Both the position numbers and the translations under genes were made by a program. Below the pieces are notes generated by a model. That model was not told the origin of the DNA. It worked only from the letters and a program-made list of their open reading frames with translations, and did no database searches. This document shows positions 1 to 9,504 of a stretch of DNA of 64,000 bases, piece after piece; position 1 is the first letter of the stretch; the number at the start of each line of letters is the position of its first letter. Source of the stretch: Pseudomonadota bacterium (GTDB lineage: Bacteria; Pseudomonadota; Gammaproteobacteria; Burkholderiales; Burkholderiaceae_F); assembly GCA_021842465.1 (NCBI GenBank), contig JAKBZN010000001.1, positions 1 to 64,000 of the forward strand, read 5' to 3'.

Positions 1-90
1 AGGGTTGCCCCCGTGCTGCCGTTCGACTTGCATGTGTAAAGCATGCCGCCAGCGTTCAATCTGAGCCAGGATCAAACTCTTCAGTTCAAA
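1..90 (-). rRNA. rrs: 16S ribosomal RNA, 5' end only (partial)
   Basis: The reverse complement reads as the start of 16S rRNA: the universal 27F site (AGAGTTTGATCCTGGCTCAG) is followed by the ATTGAACGCTGGCGGCATGC stretch and the ACATGCAAGTCGAACGG block. This early sequence is typical of Betaproteobacteria. Only about 90 bases of the gene are inside the window and it runs off the left edge. The mature 5' end is placed near base 90 by analogy with E. coli and could be a few bases off. Confidence 0.97.
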
Positions 91-262
91 TCCTTAGCAA
101 ACATACTTACGTACGTCCGCTTTCTATGCTCGCGGAATTGATCGTTACTTCAATCCGTGAGCTACTCTTTGAGTTGAGACAATCCGCCAACGAACCCGAA
201 ACCGGGACCGTCGTGCGGTTGCGCCTACCCATCAAGCGCCCACGCTTATCGGTTGTTTCTCT

Positions 263-274
263 TGTTAAAGAACA
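263..274 (-). promoter_or_regulatory. boxA antitermination element
   Basis: The reverse complement reads TGTTCTTTAACA, close to the boxA sequence found in rRNA leaders, where NusB and S10 assemble the antitermination complex. It lies between the rrn promoter and the 16S 5' end, the expected place. Confidence 0.8.
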
Positions 275-339
275 CCGCCACCGGCCAGGCAAGTACCAGG
301 GGCACTTGCGTTTTGCAGCGCGAGCAGCAGAGAAACGAG

Positions 340-368
340 ATTATGGGGATGAGAAAGAGTCCTGTCAA
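340..368 (-). promoter_or_regulatory. rrn operon promoter (sigma70)
   Basis: On the minus strand a perfect -35 TTGACA (bases 368-363) is followed by exactly 17 bases and a -10 CATAAT (345-340). It points at the 16S gene about 250 bases downstream, which fits an rRNA leader. Upstream of the -35 is a T-rich stretch (rc TTTTTTGAATT) that could act as an UP element, which is inference. Confidence 0.85.
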
Positions 369-479
369 ATTCAAAAAACCCCCTCTCTGAGAGCGATCGC
401 AACCGATTGATATAAAAGGCTAAAAAATCGGCATTTTGCGTGACGCGGCAGGCCCTCGTGGCGGAAGAAGGAGGCGGCC

Positions 480-3155
480 CTAGGCGATCAGCCCCTCGAT
501 CTCGGCCGCCGACATCGGCCGGGCGAACAGGTTTCCCTGGGCATAGGCGCACCCTTGGGCATGGAGATAGCCGGCCTGTTCCTCCCGCTCCACCCCCTCG
601 GCCACCACGGCGAGGCGGAAATGGCGCGCAACGGCAAGCAACGCATGCACGATGGCGCAGCCGTCCGGGTCGTGCGGCAGGCCCTCCACGAACATCCGAT
701 CGATCTTGATCGCCCGGATGGGCAGGCGGCGGAGATAGCCGAGGGTCGAATAGCCGGTCCCGAAGTCGTCCAGCACCAGGCCGACGCCCAGCGCCCGCAA
801 CTCCCCAATGACGTCGTTGTCGGCCTCGCCGTCGCGGATGACCGTGCGTTCGGTGACCTCCAGGTTGATCATTCGGGGATCGACGTTGAAGCGCGCCAAG
901 GCGGAGCGCACCAACGCGGGCAAGGCATTGGAGCCGAACTCCCGCCCGGCGACATTGACCGAGATCGGGATGTCGAACTGAGGGTGGGCCTGGCGCCACC
1001 GTACGATCTGGGCGCAGGCCTCCTGCACGACCCAGAACGTGATCCGCTCGGACAGCCTGCCGGTTTCGGCCGCGTCGATGAACCGATCTGGCATCAAGAC
1101 CCCCCGAACCGGGTGGCGCCAGCGGACCAGCGCCTCCAGGCCGACGACCCGGCGCGTGGTCATGTCGACCTGCGGCTGATACTCGAGGAATAGCTGGGGC
1201 GAGTCCGCCTGCACCGCGCGCGCCAACTCCACGCCGAGACGCAACTCCTGCGCCTCGCGCTCGTAGCGGATGGGATTGAAGAAGTGCACCTGATTTCCGC
1301 CGTCGCGCTTGGCCTGATACATGGCGGCATCGGCGTACTTGAGCAGAGTTCCGATTTCCCGTCCGTGCTCGGGGTACAAGGCCACGCCGATCGAAGCCGA
1401 CACCTGCGCCATGACGTTCGGAACGAAATCACTGCGATGAAGGGCCCCGGCAACCTGAGCGGCAAGGTGGGCCACCTCCTGGCGGTGGGAAAAACCGTCA
1501 TAGACCACGACAAACTCGTCCCCACCCAGGCGCGCCACCCCTTCTCCGCCGACAACCTGGCGCAGCGTGTCCGCAACCGACTTGATCAGGGAGTCGCCGA
1601 CCAGATGACCGAGCGTGTCATTGACGTCCTTGAACCGATCGAGGTCGATGAGCAGCACGCCGACCCGGGTCTTGCTTTCGGCGGCCGACGACAAGGCGTC
1701 GCGCAACGACTCCCGGAGCAGGTTGCGGTTCGGCAATCCGGTCAACGCGTCATACCAAGCCAGTTGTTCGACCCGGCCCTCGACTTCGGCACGCTGGGCA
1801 GCCGCCAGGGTCAGCGAGACCATGAGCCCCGCGCTCGCGATGAAACCCACCTCCTCGTCGGTCCAGCGCCGCGGCACCGTATCGGCCGCGGCGATGACCC
1901 CGGCCGGTTCGCCCTCGATCAGGACGGGCGCGGACAGGAATGCGCGGATCCCGCGCCATCGCGCCCCCCTCCGGCCCGCGTCGTCGCGCCCGAGGTCTCC
2001 AAGAGCGAGGGGCGCGCGATCGTGCAGGCGCGCCATCGGTTCGACGACGCCGTTCTCCGGAAACGGCATTCCGACCCAGTCGCGCAGCAATCGTTGCTCC
2101 GGCCGCGAGTACACCGCCTCGCACACCAGCTTTCCGGACGCCCGATCCGTCCGCCAGAACCCGACGATCGACGTCCGCAGGGCATCCGCGCTCGATTGCA
2201 GGACCCCCGCGAGCGACTGCAGGAAATCCGCGTGGGACTGAACCGTCATCTGCATGAGGCGGTCCCCCAGGCGGTTCGCCGGCGCCTGCGCGCCGCCCTC
2301 GTCCCCCGCGTCGCGCACCTGCACGAGGATCCCGTCAACTCCCACAACCCCGACGAAATTCGTCACCGTCAGCGCGATGCGCCGCGCCGCCGCACCCTCG
2401 GCAATATTGCGCACCATTCCCGAAAGGGTGACCTCGGTACGGATCGGGCGCGACGGCAGTCCATCGACCGCGAGGAGGAACTCCCGCGCCGTCGCCTCGT
2501 CCAGCAGGTATTCGAACGGGACGCCTTGGGCCTCCGCGGCGCGTACGCCCAGAAACCCGCTGATCCGCCCTGCCGCCGTCAAGACTCGCCGATCCGGAGC
2601 CAACAACACCGTCGCCGCCACCGCCGGGTCGGCGTAGGCAGCCGCCTGCGCCGACCCCAAGCGCACCGCGGCATCCATGCCCGACTCGCGAATCAGCAAA
2701 ATGGCGATCAACTCGCCGTCGCTGCGCGGCATGGATGCGGAGATATGAAGCGTCAGCCGCTTCCCGCGCAGCGCCCCCCCGCGGACACGCAGGGTCATCG
2801 ATCTGCGCTCCAGCAAGCGGATCCAGAACCGGGACCAGCGCCGCGGGAACGCCCGCGGGCGCGCCACGACCGGCAATTCGGCGAGATTGCTGCCGACGAG
2901 ACCACCCTCGGCGGCTCCGACCATCCGGGCGAAGGCGCGGTTGGCGGCGAGAATCTGCGCCGCAGCGTTCAGACAGACGCAGGCCAGAGGAAGATGTTCG
3001 AACGCTTCCTGCTGAAGCGTCGATTCCAGCGCGGACTGACGAAGTGGGATAACGGCAAAACCCAACGCGCCTCCGATCTGGCCCGATCCCCGGAGCACCC
3101 CTGGGAACCGCGTTCCGGCTCGGACCGGAGAAGGATTCTGCCATGTCCTGGGCAA
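480..3155 (-). CDS. PAS-PAS-GAF-GGDEF-EAL cyclic-di-GMP signalling protein
   Basis: An 891-residue protein that likely makes or degrades c-di-GMP. Two PAS-like regions (about residues 45-150 and 175-285) precede a GAF-like region (about 300-455), a GGDEF domain with an intact signature (RLGGDEFVVV) and a C-terminal EAL domain. The EAL part keeps the EALVRW motif, the LEVTE glutamate, LDDFGTGYS and AEGVE, so both activities are possible on sequence. No clear membrane segment is seen, so it is probably cytoplasmic. The ORF-track start is a TTG; a GTG at codon 20 is an alternative. It is transcribed towards the rrn operon and divergently from the M61 peptidase gene. Its input signal cannot be read from sequence. 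Confidence 0.9.
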   Translation of the reverse strand: MPRTWQNPSPVRAGTRFPGVLRGSGQIGGALGFAVIPLRQSALESTLQQEAFEHLPLACVCLNAAAQILAANRAFARMVGAAEGGLVGSNLAELPVVARPRAFPRRWSRFWIRLLERRSMTLRVRGGALRGKRLTLHISASMPRSDGELIAILLIRESGMDAAVRLGSAQAAAYADPAVAATVLLAPDRRVLTAAGRISGFLGVRAAEAQGVPFEYLLDEATAREFLLAVDGLPSRPIRTEVTLSGMVRNIAEGAAARRIALTVTNFVGVVGVDGILVQVRDAGDEGGAQAPANRLGDRLMQMTVQSHADFLQSLAGVLQSSADALRTSIVGFWRTDRASGKLVCEAVYSRPEQRLLRDWVGMPFPENGVVEPMARLHDRAPLALGDLGRDDAGRRGARWRGIRAFLSAPVLIEGEPAGVIAAADTVPRRWTDEEVGFIASAGLMVSLTLAAAQRAEVEGRVEQLAWYDALTGLPNRNLLRESLRDALSSAAESKTRVGVLLIDLDRFKDVNDTLGHLVGDSLIKSVADTLRQVVGGEGVARLGGDEFVVVYDGFSHRQEVAHLAAQVAGALHRSDFVPNVMAQVSASIGVALYPEHGREIGTLLKYADAAMYQAKRDGGNQVHFFNPIRYEREAQELRLGVELARAVQADSPQLFLEYQPQVDMTTRRVVGLEALVRWRHPVRGVLMPDRFIDAAETGRLSERITFWVVQEACAQIVRWRQAHPQFDIPISVNVAGREFGSNALPALVRSALARFNVDPRMINLEVTERTVIRDGEADNDVIGELRALGVGLVLDDFGTGYSTLGYLRRLPIRAIKIDRMFVEGLPHDPDGCAIVHALLAVARHFRLAVVAEGVEREEQAGYLHAQGCAYAQGNLFARPMSAAEIEGLIA

Positions 3156-3196
3156 AAAAATCCAGTATTTTTCAATAGTTCCGTAATATTGCTGCC

Positions 3197-5017
3197 ATGA
3201 CTACGCATTACACAATCCGCCCCGTCGATCTCGGTAGCCACACGTTCCACGTCACCGTCCAAATCGATGATCCGGACCCGCAAGGACAGCGGTTTTTCCT
3301 CCCGGCCTGGATCCCCGGCAGTTACATGATCCGCGACTTCGCACGCCACGTCCTGCGCGTGCGCGCGCGCGATGGGCGGGGACGGCCGGTGCCGATCGAG
3401 AAGGTAGACAAACACACTTGGCGCTGCGCGCCGACCGCGGCGGGGGCCCGCCGCCGGACCCCCGCACGCCCGGCATCCATCACCCTCGCATACGAGGTCT
3501 ATGCCCACGATCTTTCGGTGCGCGGGGCCCACCTCGACACCACGCACGGCTTTTTCAATGGCTCGAGCGTGTTCCTGCTCCCTCTGGGCCGAGAATGGGA
3601 CGCGTGCGAGGTGGAGATTCTCGCCCCCGAGGATTCGGCGGCCCACGACTGGCGTCTGACCACCGCGCTCGAGCCCTGCGCAGGAACCGCACGGGGCGGA
3701 TTCGGCCGCTATCGCGCCCAAGACTACGACGAACTGATCGATGCGCCGGTGGAAATGGGCCGCTTCGCTTCGCTGCGCTTCGAAGTCCACGGCGTGCCGC
3801 ATGAAATCGCCGTCACGGGCGCCGGCCCCCACCTCGATTCTGCGCGATTGGCATCGGATCTTGCGCAGGTCTGCGCCACGCACGCGCGCATGTTCGAGCC
3901 GCGCTCCCGCGTGCCGCCATTCGCGCGCTACGCCTTCCTGACCTTTGCCGTCGACGACGGCTACGGTGGCCTGGAACACCGCGCCAGCACGGCGCTGCTA
4001 TGCCGACGCGACGATCTTCCCTATGCCGGGATGCAGGCCAGCACCGAGGGATATCGCCGCTTCCTCGGCCTTGCGAGCCACGAATACTTTCACGCCTGGC
4101 ACGTCAAGCGGATCCGCCCCGCCGCCTTCATTCCCTACGACCTCGCGCGCGAGAACCACACCACGCTGCTCTGGGTGTTCGAAGGGTTCACGTCCTATTA
4201 CGACGACCTCGCCTTGGTGCGCTGCGGCCTGCTCCGCCCGGAGCAGTATCTCGACGTCCTCGCGCGGACGATGGCAACCGTCCTGCAACACAGCGGACGG
4301 CGCAAACAAAGTCTCGCCGAAAGCTCGTTCGACGCCTGGATCAAGTACTACAAGCCCGACGAGAACACCCCGAACGCCGTCGTGAGCTACTACCAGAAGG
4401 GCGCCCTGGTCGCGCTCGCCCTGGACCTGTCGATCCGTCGCGAAACGGCGGGGCGGCGATCGCTCGATGACGTAATGCGCCATCTTTGGCGACGCTACAA
4501 GCAAGCCGGAGCGGACTACGCCGGCGTTGCGGAGGACGAAATCGCCGCGATCGTCCAGGAGGCAACCGGGGTCGATGCCAGCCGATCGATCACCGCCTGG
4601 ACTCGAGAAACCGCCGATCCCGACCTGGCGGAGCAACTGCTCGATTTCGGGGTGCGGGTCGAGGCCGGACCAACCCTCGATCCCCCGCATTTCGCCCGCC
4701 TGGGGTGCCGGGTCGATCCGGCGGACGGCCGGATCCGTCTTGCCTTCGATGGCGGACCGGCCCAACGCGCGGGATTGTCGGCAGGCGACCAGATCGTTGC
4801 CGTCGAGGGATGGCGCGCAGGCAACAACCGACTGGATGCCCTGCTCGCGCGGATCCCGCCCGGCAGAACCGTCGAAATCCTGGCATTCCGTCGGGACGAA
4901 CTGCTGCGCTTTCCGGTGCGGATCGCAACGCAGCCTCCGGTTTCCTGGAAGTTGTCCCTCGACCCGCGACCGACCTCGTCCATCCGGCGACTGCGGACGG
5001 GGTGGATCGGGTCATGA
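3197..5017 (+). CDS. M61 family aminopeptidase with PDZ domain
   Basis: A 606-residue zinc metallopeptidase of the M61 (glycyl aminopeptidase) family. The zinc site is visible as HEYFH at residues 295-299 with the downstream glutamate in VFEGFTSYY, about 30 residues later. The N-terminal third is the beta-rich M61 N-domain and the last ~120 residues form a PDZ-like domain (AGLSAGDQIVAVEG). No signal peptide is evident, so a cytoplasmic location is likely. The start is a clear ATG 41 bases from the divergent signalling gene. Its 3' end overlaps the convergent small membrane-protein ORF by a few bases. The physiological substrate is unknown. Confidence 0.92.
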   Translation: MTTHYTIRPVDLGSHTFHVTVQIDDPDPQGQRFFLPAWIPGSYMIRDFARHVLRVRARDGRGRPVPIEKVDKHTWRCAPTAAGARRRTPARPASITLAYEVYAHDLSVRGAHLDTTHGFFNGSSVFLLPLGREWDACEVEILAPEDSAAHDWRLTTALEPCAGTARGGFGRYRAQDYDELIDAPVEMGRFASLRFEVHGVPHEIAVTGAGPHLDSARLASDLAQVCATHARMFEPRSRVPPFARYAFLTFAVDDGYGGLEHRASTALLCRRDDLPYAGMQASTEGYRRFLGLASHEYFHAWHVKRIRPAAFIPYDLARENHTTLLWVFEGFTSYYDDLALVRCGLLRPEQYLDVLARTMATVLQHSGRRKQSLAESSFDAWIKYYKPDENTPNAVVSYYQKGALVALALDLSIRRETAGRRSLDDVMRHLWRRYKQAGADYAGVAEDEIAAIVQEATGVDASRSITAWTRETADPDLAEQLLDFGVRVEAGPTLDPPHFARLGCRVDPADGRIRLAFDGGPAQRAGLSAGDQIVAVEGWRAGNNRLDALLARIPPGRTVEILAFRRDELLRFPVRIATQPPVSWKLSLDPRPTSSIRRLRTGWIGS

Positions 5018-5281
5018 CTGCGGGCCACGACGGGAACGATCATGCCCCTTGGCCCCTCGCACGGCCCCTGCTCTCGGCACAATCCCGTCCCGCGTTGCCC
5101 CGTCGGGCGAGGCCTGCGCGCCCCGCAGGGACGCCCCCGCGCTCCGGGGCCCAAGAATCCAGTTCCAATGCGGTCGAATTGCCGAAAAATTAGCCACTAG
5201 CAGATACGCTGGCGCGGCCAGGCAAACCACGAGCAAGGCTGCTCGGACCGCATATCCAACAAATCTCGTCCCCGCCTGCAT
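5012..5281 (-). CDS. small single-span membrane protein downstream of the polysaccharide synthase
   Basis: An 89-residue ORF starting 8 bases after the glycosyltransferase stop (start at MQAGTRF; the track extends it upstream to 5332, inside the synthase gene). It has one strong hydrophobic segment near the N-terminus (AALLVVCLAAPAYLLVANF) and a polar, low-complexity C-terminal half. The position after a PgaC-like synthase recalls PgaD, a small membrane partner of PgaC, but PgaD usually has two membrane spans and I see no sequence identity. The C-terminus overlaps the M61 gene end on the other strand. It could be real or partly spurious. Confidence 0.45.
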   Translation of the reverse strand: MQAGTRFVGYAVRAALLVVCLAAPAYLLVANFSAIRPHWNWILGPRSAGASLRGAQASPDGATRDGIVPRAGAVRGAKGHDRSRRGPQS

Positions 5282-5289
5282 TGCACGTT

Positions 5290-6696
5290 TCACCGACTGG
5301 ACTCCACCCGGTGGCGCCGAATCTCGCCCCATCGGTCTCTCGACAACTGAAAGGTTCCAATCATCCGCTCGATCGCCACCAATTGCCGAAAGCCGACGAA
5401 CTCAAGCGATCCCCAAAATGCCACCTTGAGCGTATCGCGCAACCGCATGTATCGATGGACGACAAGGTTATCGATCAGAACACCGGCTGCGTTCAGCCAC
5501 ATTCCCCATAAAACCGCGAAGAGGAAAAACAAGGTCGCAAACGGCACGTTGACCCAACCCAGAAGCGCGAACAGGGCAAACCCTATGTACCCCAGGAACT
5601 CCACCAATGGGCCCAACAATTCAAAAAAGAAAAAATATGGAAAGCCGATGAGCCCAACCTTGCCATAGCGCGGATTCATAAACATATCGCGGTTGTGCCA
5701 TAGGCAATCCACCAAGCCGCGCTGCCAACGGTTTCTTTGCTGAAGCAGGGAGCGGATGTCCGAAGGCACTTGCGTCCAACATACCGGCTCCGGGACAAAG
5801 CCGACGTCATAGGCGATCCCGTGATCTACGCAATGCCGATGTAAACGGATAACGACATCCATGTCCTCCCCGACCGTCTTTCGGTAACCACCCACCGCAG
5901 TCATCAAGTCCTTGCGAAATACGCCGAACGCGCCGGAAATGATCAACAGACTATCGACTCGATGCCAACCCATCCGCCCCACAAAAAAACCGCGCATGTA
6001 TTCGGCTGCCTGCATACATTCGATCAGACGCGCTGGCGCGCGGACTTCCCGGACTTGGGCATTTTCTACCCGGCATCCGTTCAGAACCCGCACCGCCCCT
6101 CCTACGGCAACCAACCGCTTGTTGAGGAGAAACTTCTGCCCCAAACGCAACAGCGAATCCTCTTCCAGGATTGAATCGGCATCGATCGTGCAAACCAATG
6201 GAAAGCGCGCGTATTCCATGCCGGCGTTGAGCGCATCGGCCTTTCCGCCATTTTCCTTGGCGAGAATCCAAAGATTTGGGTGGACGCTGGACAGATAGAG
6301 CTGCTTGATCGGCTGGTGCGGGAAAACTTTCCGAACGGGCCGCTCAACCGGATATGCCTTATAGGCGTCCAGTAAGGTCGCCAGGGTTTCATCGAGGGAT
6401 CCGTCGTCGACAACGACGACTTCGTGCTCCGGATACTCGGCATTTAGGATCGACGTGACCGTAGACGTAATGGTTGCGTGCTCGTTGAACGCCGGGACTA
6501 TTACCGAGATCGGCCGTACATTGGCATCCCGCATTCTCCTGCGCAGGGCATCCAGATCGCCGACCGCCGATGCACCCGCCTCGACCTCTCGGAATGCATA
6601 CGACGTCACCATCGTATATCCAATATTTAGCACCAGAAAATAGACGAATACCGCAATCTGGAATGCCAACAAAAGAACGGCGACCGCTTCAAGCAT
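5290..6696 (-). CDS. processive family 2 glycosyltransferase (PgaC/hyaluronan synthase-like)
   Basis: A 468-residue inner-membrane polysaccharide synthase. An N-terminal membrane span (LEAVAVLLLAFQIAVFVYF) leads into a cytosolic GT2 domain with the VVVDDGS nucleotide-sugar motif, a DADS acid pair, GEDMD and the QQRNRW motif (Q-x-x-R-W) of processive beta-glycan synthases. Several C-terminal membrane spans follow. The start is set at MLEAV because it overlaps the 3' end of the HEAT-repeat gene by 8 bases, a sign of translational coupling. The sugar polymerised is not known; the closest relatives by motif are PgaC-type N-acetylglucosamine synthases. It is part of the divergent exopolysaccharide locus 5012-12823. 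Confidence 0.88.
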   Translation of the reverse strand: MLEAVAVLLLAFQIAVFVYFLVLNIGYTMVTSYAFREVEAGASAVGDLDALRRRMRDANVRPISVIVPAFNEHATITSTVTSILNAEYPEHEVVVVDDGSLDETLATLLDAYKAYPVERPVRKVFPHQPIKQLYLSSVHPNLWILAKENGGKADALNAGMEYARFPLVCTIDADSILEEDSLLRLGQKFLLNKRLVAVGGAVRVLNGCRVENAQVREVRAPARLIECMQAAEYMRGFFVGRMGWHRVDSLLIISGAFGVFRKDLMTAVGGYRKTVGEDMDVVIRLHRHCVDHGIAYDVGFVPEPVCWTQVPSDIRSLLQQRNRWQRGLVDCLWHNRDMFMNPRYGKVGLIGFPYFFFFELLGPLVEFLGYIGFALFALLGWVNVPFATLFFLFAVLWGMWLNAAGVLIDNLVVHRYMRLRDTLKVAFWGSLEFVGFRQLVAIERMIGTFQLSRDRWGEIRRHRVESSR

Positions 6697-7792
6697 AGGC
6701 GGGCTGCGGCATGTGCAATGCATACCGACTGATGTCGCGGGCGAATCGGTCCGGGTACTCCAAAGCCCGCTCCAGGGCCTCGCGCCCCGCCTCGCCAAGG
6801 GCCGCAAGTGTTACCGCGGCGTTGAACCGCACATAGAACGCTGGCGCAGTCAGGCAATCGGAGAGCGCAGCGACCACGTCGGGGGCCGTGCCGCGCAAGT
6901 ATTTCGCGCCGACCGCGCGAATTTCCCATTCCGGGTCACTCAAGGCTCGCAGCAATACAGCATGCGTCGGCTGAATCAGTCCGACCGCACGCACGCACGC
7001 AATGCGGGCACCCTTCGGCGCATGTTCCCACCCATAACGCGCTGCCAATTCGGGAACCAGTGGGCTTAGCCCCGCCTTGCCGACCGCCGAGATAAAATCG
7101 AGTGTCAATGGATCCTGCAATGAGGTACCTGCGAAAAGCTCGCGAACCGCATCAACGGCCGCATCGGCGCCTCGGCGCTCTGTCAATGCAACGATCGCCG
7201 TCCGAAACAGCCATTCGTTGTAACTTCCTGACAGCGCCGGCCGCTCCTGCAGTCGGTCCCACAGGAATCGCAGTTCCGATGACTGATCGACAAATTGCGC
7301 CAAGCAACCCAAACCTGCCGCATATACTTCCGGATGGGCCTCATGGCACACGATGTCATCGACCATCGGGCGCTGCTCAATCGCTCCGAGCTTGCCGAGC
7401 AGTTCCAGTGCGACAACCCGGCTGCCCCACTTTCCTCGCGTGACTGATGATCCGAGGTGCCGGACCGCATCTCCATACCACGGCGCGGATCGCAAGCGTC
7501 CCAAAAGAGGGGGGGCGTCGTCGGCATCCAGCGCCCTCGCCAAGGCCTTCCGGTCCACACGACGTCGCAAGTCAACGGTCACGTCATCCGGCCAGACGTC
7601 GCTGGATATCGCCTTCCGGTAGAGATTGGTCGCGCGGTTGATCGCACGGGTCCGACGCTCCAGCACCAACTTCTGGACCACAAGAAAGGTAACCAATGCC
7701 GACAAGGAAATGCCGATGGCCAAGACGACAGCCTCCAGGACAACAAGCGACACAAGCGAGTTGACCAAACCAACGAGAGGAGGGGCCGTCAT
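6689..7792 (-). CDS. membrane-anchored HEAT-repeat protein
   Basis: A protein of about 367 residues starting at MTAPPLVG (the track adds 34 implausible upstream residues). One long N-terminal hydrophobic stretch (roughly residues 8-40) anchors it in the inner membrane. The rest is helical, with repeated alanine/leucine-rich units resembling HEAT or PBS-lyase repeats (for example LSDPEWEIRAVGAKYLRG and the final VRFNAAVTLAALG unit). It is the first gene of the minus-strand unit and overlaps the synthase gene. HEAT repeats are protein-binding scaffolds, so a role in assembling or regulating the synthase complex is a reasonable inference. No enzyme motif was seen. Confidence 0.8.
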   Translation of the reverse strand: MTAPPLVGLVNSLVSLVVLEAVVLAIGISLSALVTFLVVQKLVLERRTRAINRATNLYRKAISSDVWPDDVTVDLRRRVDRKALARALDADDAPPLLGRLRSAPWYGDAVRHLGSSVTRGKWGSRVVALELLGKLGAIEQRPMVDDIVCHEAHPEVYAAGLGCLAQFVDQSSELRFLWDRLQERPALSGSYNEWLFRTAIVALTERRGADAAVDAVRELFAGTSLQDPLTLDFISAVGKAGLSPLVPELAARYGWEHAPKGARIACVRAVGLIQPTHAVLLRALSDPEWEIRAVGAKYLRGTAPDVVAALSDCLTAPAFYVRFNAAVTLAALGEAGREALERALEYPDRFARDISRYALHMPQPAYA

Positions 7793-8208
7793 CCGCGCAA
7801 CACCCGAATTGCCATCACATGTACCAAGAACCGCCGTCCATCGGGAACATCCGAAATCGTCAGCACGCGACGACGCCTCCCCGCGGCGCATCATTACAAT
7901 GCCGGGGTTCCATTTCAGGATCGTCCCATGAGTTCTCCGAAGACAATGCCTTGAAAAACGACACTTCCTTATCCGGTCGGTGCATCACCAATGTTGATTT
8001 TATTTGCCAGCCGGGATCTTTCTGAAATTCCGCAGCGCATCTTTTGGGGCGAAAGCCGGTTCTGGCCTGAGACGCGCGCCAAAAAAGTGCGACATTTCGA
8101 ATGCTTTTTGGCCCAACCGAGGCGCCGGTGGCGACGCACAATGGCCGATCGACTGTCGTTCTTGCCCCGGGGCGGGGAAACCCGAATGCGCCATTTCCTG
8201 AGGGATAG
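7793..8208 (+). other. divergent intergenic region of the polysaccharide locus
   Basis: About 415 bases lie between the divergent HEAT-repeat gene and the YaiO-type porin gene. They must hold both promoters. Several ORFs cross it on both strands (7860-8408 minus, 7991-8227 plus), but they are mutually overlapping shadows without domains. An AT-rich part near 7955-8020 is the likeliest promoter area. I could not identify a convincing sigma70 pair or an operator. Confidence 0.55.
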
Positions 8209-9504
8209 ATGCGCCCATATGTGGTAGCGGTGTACCGTATCGTAGCGTTGTTTTGCACCGGAATCGCCGTTGCCTGGTCTGCGCCAGCACTTGGCGGTCC
8301 GATAGGGTTCGACCAACAATTCCAGGAAGCTCGCGATCTCGCGCTCCATGGGCACCGGAAAGCGGCGATCGCCGCGTACACCAGGCTACTCGAACGCTCC
8401 CCAAACAACTCGGATGTGCTGCTTGGTCGGGGCCGCGTTTATTCCTGGATGGGAAACTGGCCGGCCGCGGAAACAGACCTCCAGGCCGCGATCAAGGCCT
8501 CGCCCCATTATGCAGATGCATGGTCGGCGCTGGGAGACATGTATCTGTGGTCAGATCGCCCGAAATTGGCGGCAAAGGCGTACGGCCGCTGGGCGGCCCT
8601 TGCCCCCGACGACCCGAGGCCGCTGCTACAGCGCGGACGGGCCGAGCGCAACGCCGGCGACAGGAAATCGGCACGAGCCGACTTCCTGCAGGCATCGAAA
8701 CTAGGCGCGCCCCCCGCGGAAGTCAGCGCATATCTCGCCTCGCTCCAGCCTATCCTGGGCATCAGCACTCGGCCGCCCGATGCCGTAAGCCGCAACGGAT
8801 TTCCGTGGTCCGCCAGCTTTGGGGTCGACTACACCGCGTTCCCGTCCGGCGGACTGCACTGGTTCGACACGACCACCACGATCCGTCGCCACTTCGCGTC
8901 GGGATCGCTGGGCTTTGAAGAACTTACCGCACATGCATTTCACGTCAACGATCGCGCGTGGGCAATCGACGACTACACCGACCTCTGGCACCGTGCGTAC
9001 ATCAACCTGCGCTACCAGCAGGGTACTGACATTCTGTTCCCCCGCACCCGCTACCGGGCCGAACTGTTTCAAGGCGTCGGACACGGATGGGAATTTTCCG
9101 GTAGCTACGACCGTCTAAATTTCCCGACGCCGATCGAACTGATCGGCATCAGTGCGGCAAAATATCTCGGAGACTGGTACATTCGGTGGCGACATCTCTA
9201 CGTTCCAGGAACACCCGGAAATCCCTCATACAGCAATAGCGACCAAGTAATGGTGCGCGATTACTATCGCGGCGATGCGGACAACTACATTCAAGTGACC
9301 GCATCGTATGGGCTGATCGAGGAACCAACAGGGTTCATCCTGGGGCCCGCGTATGCCCAGCACAGTTGGGCAGCCAGCGCATCCATCGTACGATTTGTAA
9401 CCCCCCACGTCGGGTTCGGATTCGGATTGGATGGCGGGTACGGCGTCGAAGACGAGCCGTATAGCAGCATTGGTGCCTTCACGACCCTGTATTACCGATG
9501 GTAA
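8209..9504 (+). CDS. TPR plus YaiO-type outer membrane beta-barrel protein
   Basis: A 431-residue exported protein. A signal peptide (cleavage near APALGG, about residue 30) is followed by three to four TPR units (for example LLGRGRVYSWMGNWPAAE) up to about residue 180, then a C-terminal beta-barrel of about 240 residues with alternating aromatic strands ending in YYRW, the usual terminal aromatic of outer membrane proteins. The TPR-plus-barrel layout is shared with exopolysaccharide exporters such as PgaA, though this barrel is shorter and resembles YaiO. It overlaps the next gene by a few bases. Likely role: periplasmic guidance and outer membrane passage of the polymer. Confidence 0.82.
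   Translation: MRPYVVAVYRIVALFCTGIAVAWSAPALGGPIGFDQQFQEARDLALHGHRKAAIAAYTRLLERSPNNSDVLLGRGRVYSWMGNWPAAETDLQAAIKASPHYADAWSALGDMYLWSDRPKLAAKAYGRWAALAPDDPRPLLQRGRAERNAGDRKSARADFLQASKLGAPPAEVSAYLASLQPILGISTRPPDAVSRNGFPWSASFGVDYTAFPSGGLHWFDTTTTIRRHFASGSLGFEELTAHAFHVNDRAWAIDDYTDLWHRAYINLRYQQGTDILFPRTRYRAELFQGVGHGWEFSGSYDRLNFPTPIELIGISAAKYLGDWYIRWRHLYVPGTPGNPSYSNSDQVMVRDYYRGDADNYIQVTASYGLIEEPTGFILGPAYAQHSWAASASIVRFVTPHVGFGFGLDGGYGVEDEPYSSIGAFTTLYYRW

Larger units (their letters stand above)
91..479 (-). other. rrn promoter and leader region, no protein gene
   Basis: This stretch of about 390 bases separates the 16S gene from the stop of the GGDEF/EAL gene. It holds the rRNA promoter and boxA listed separately. 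The short ORFs reported here (107-292, 126-410) overlap these elements and have no recognisable domain or ribosome binding site, so I read the stretch as untranslated leader. It is visibly AT-richer near the promoter than the surrounding genes. Confidence 0.8.

Noticed and set aside
126-410. 94-residue ORF in the rrn leader
   Set aside because: It runs across the rrn promoter and boxA on the opposite strand and has no ribosome site or domain.
1284-3200. Plus-strand ORF of 638 residues opposite the GGDEF/EAL gene
   Set aside because: It is an antisense shadow of a gene with clear domains; the translation is arginine/proline-rich without motifs. The same holds for 21965-24211 minus, 18839-20449 minus, 31791-33410 plus and 61554-62963 plus.
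5012-5281. Annotating the small membrane protein as PgaD
   Set aside because: Only position supports it; it has one span and no recognisable PgaD sequence.
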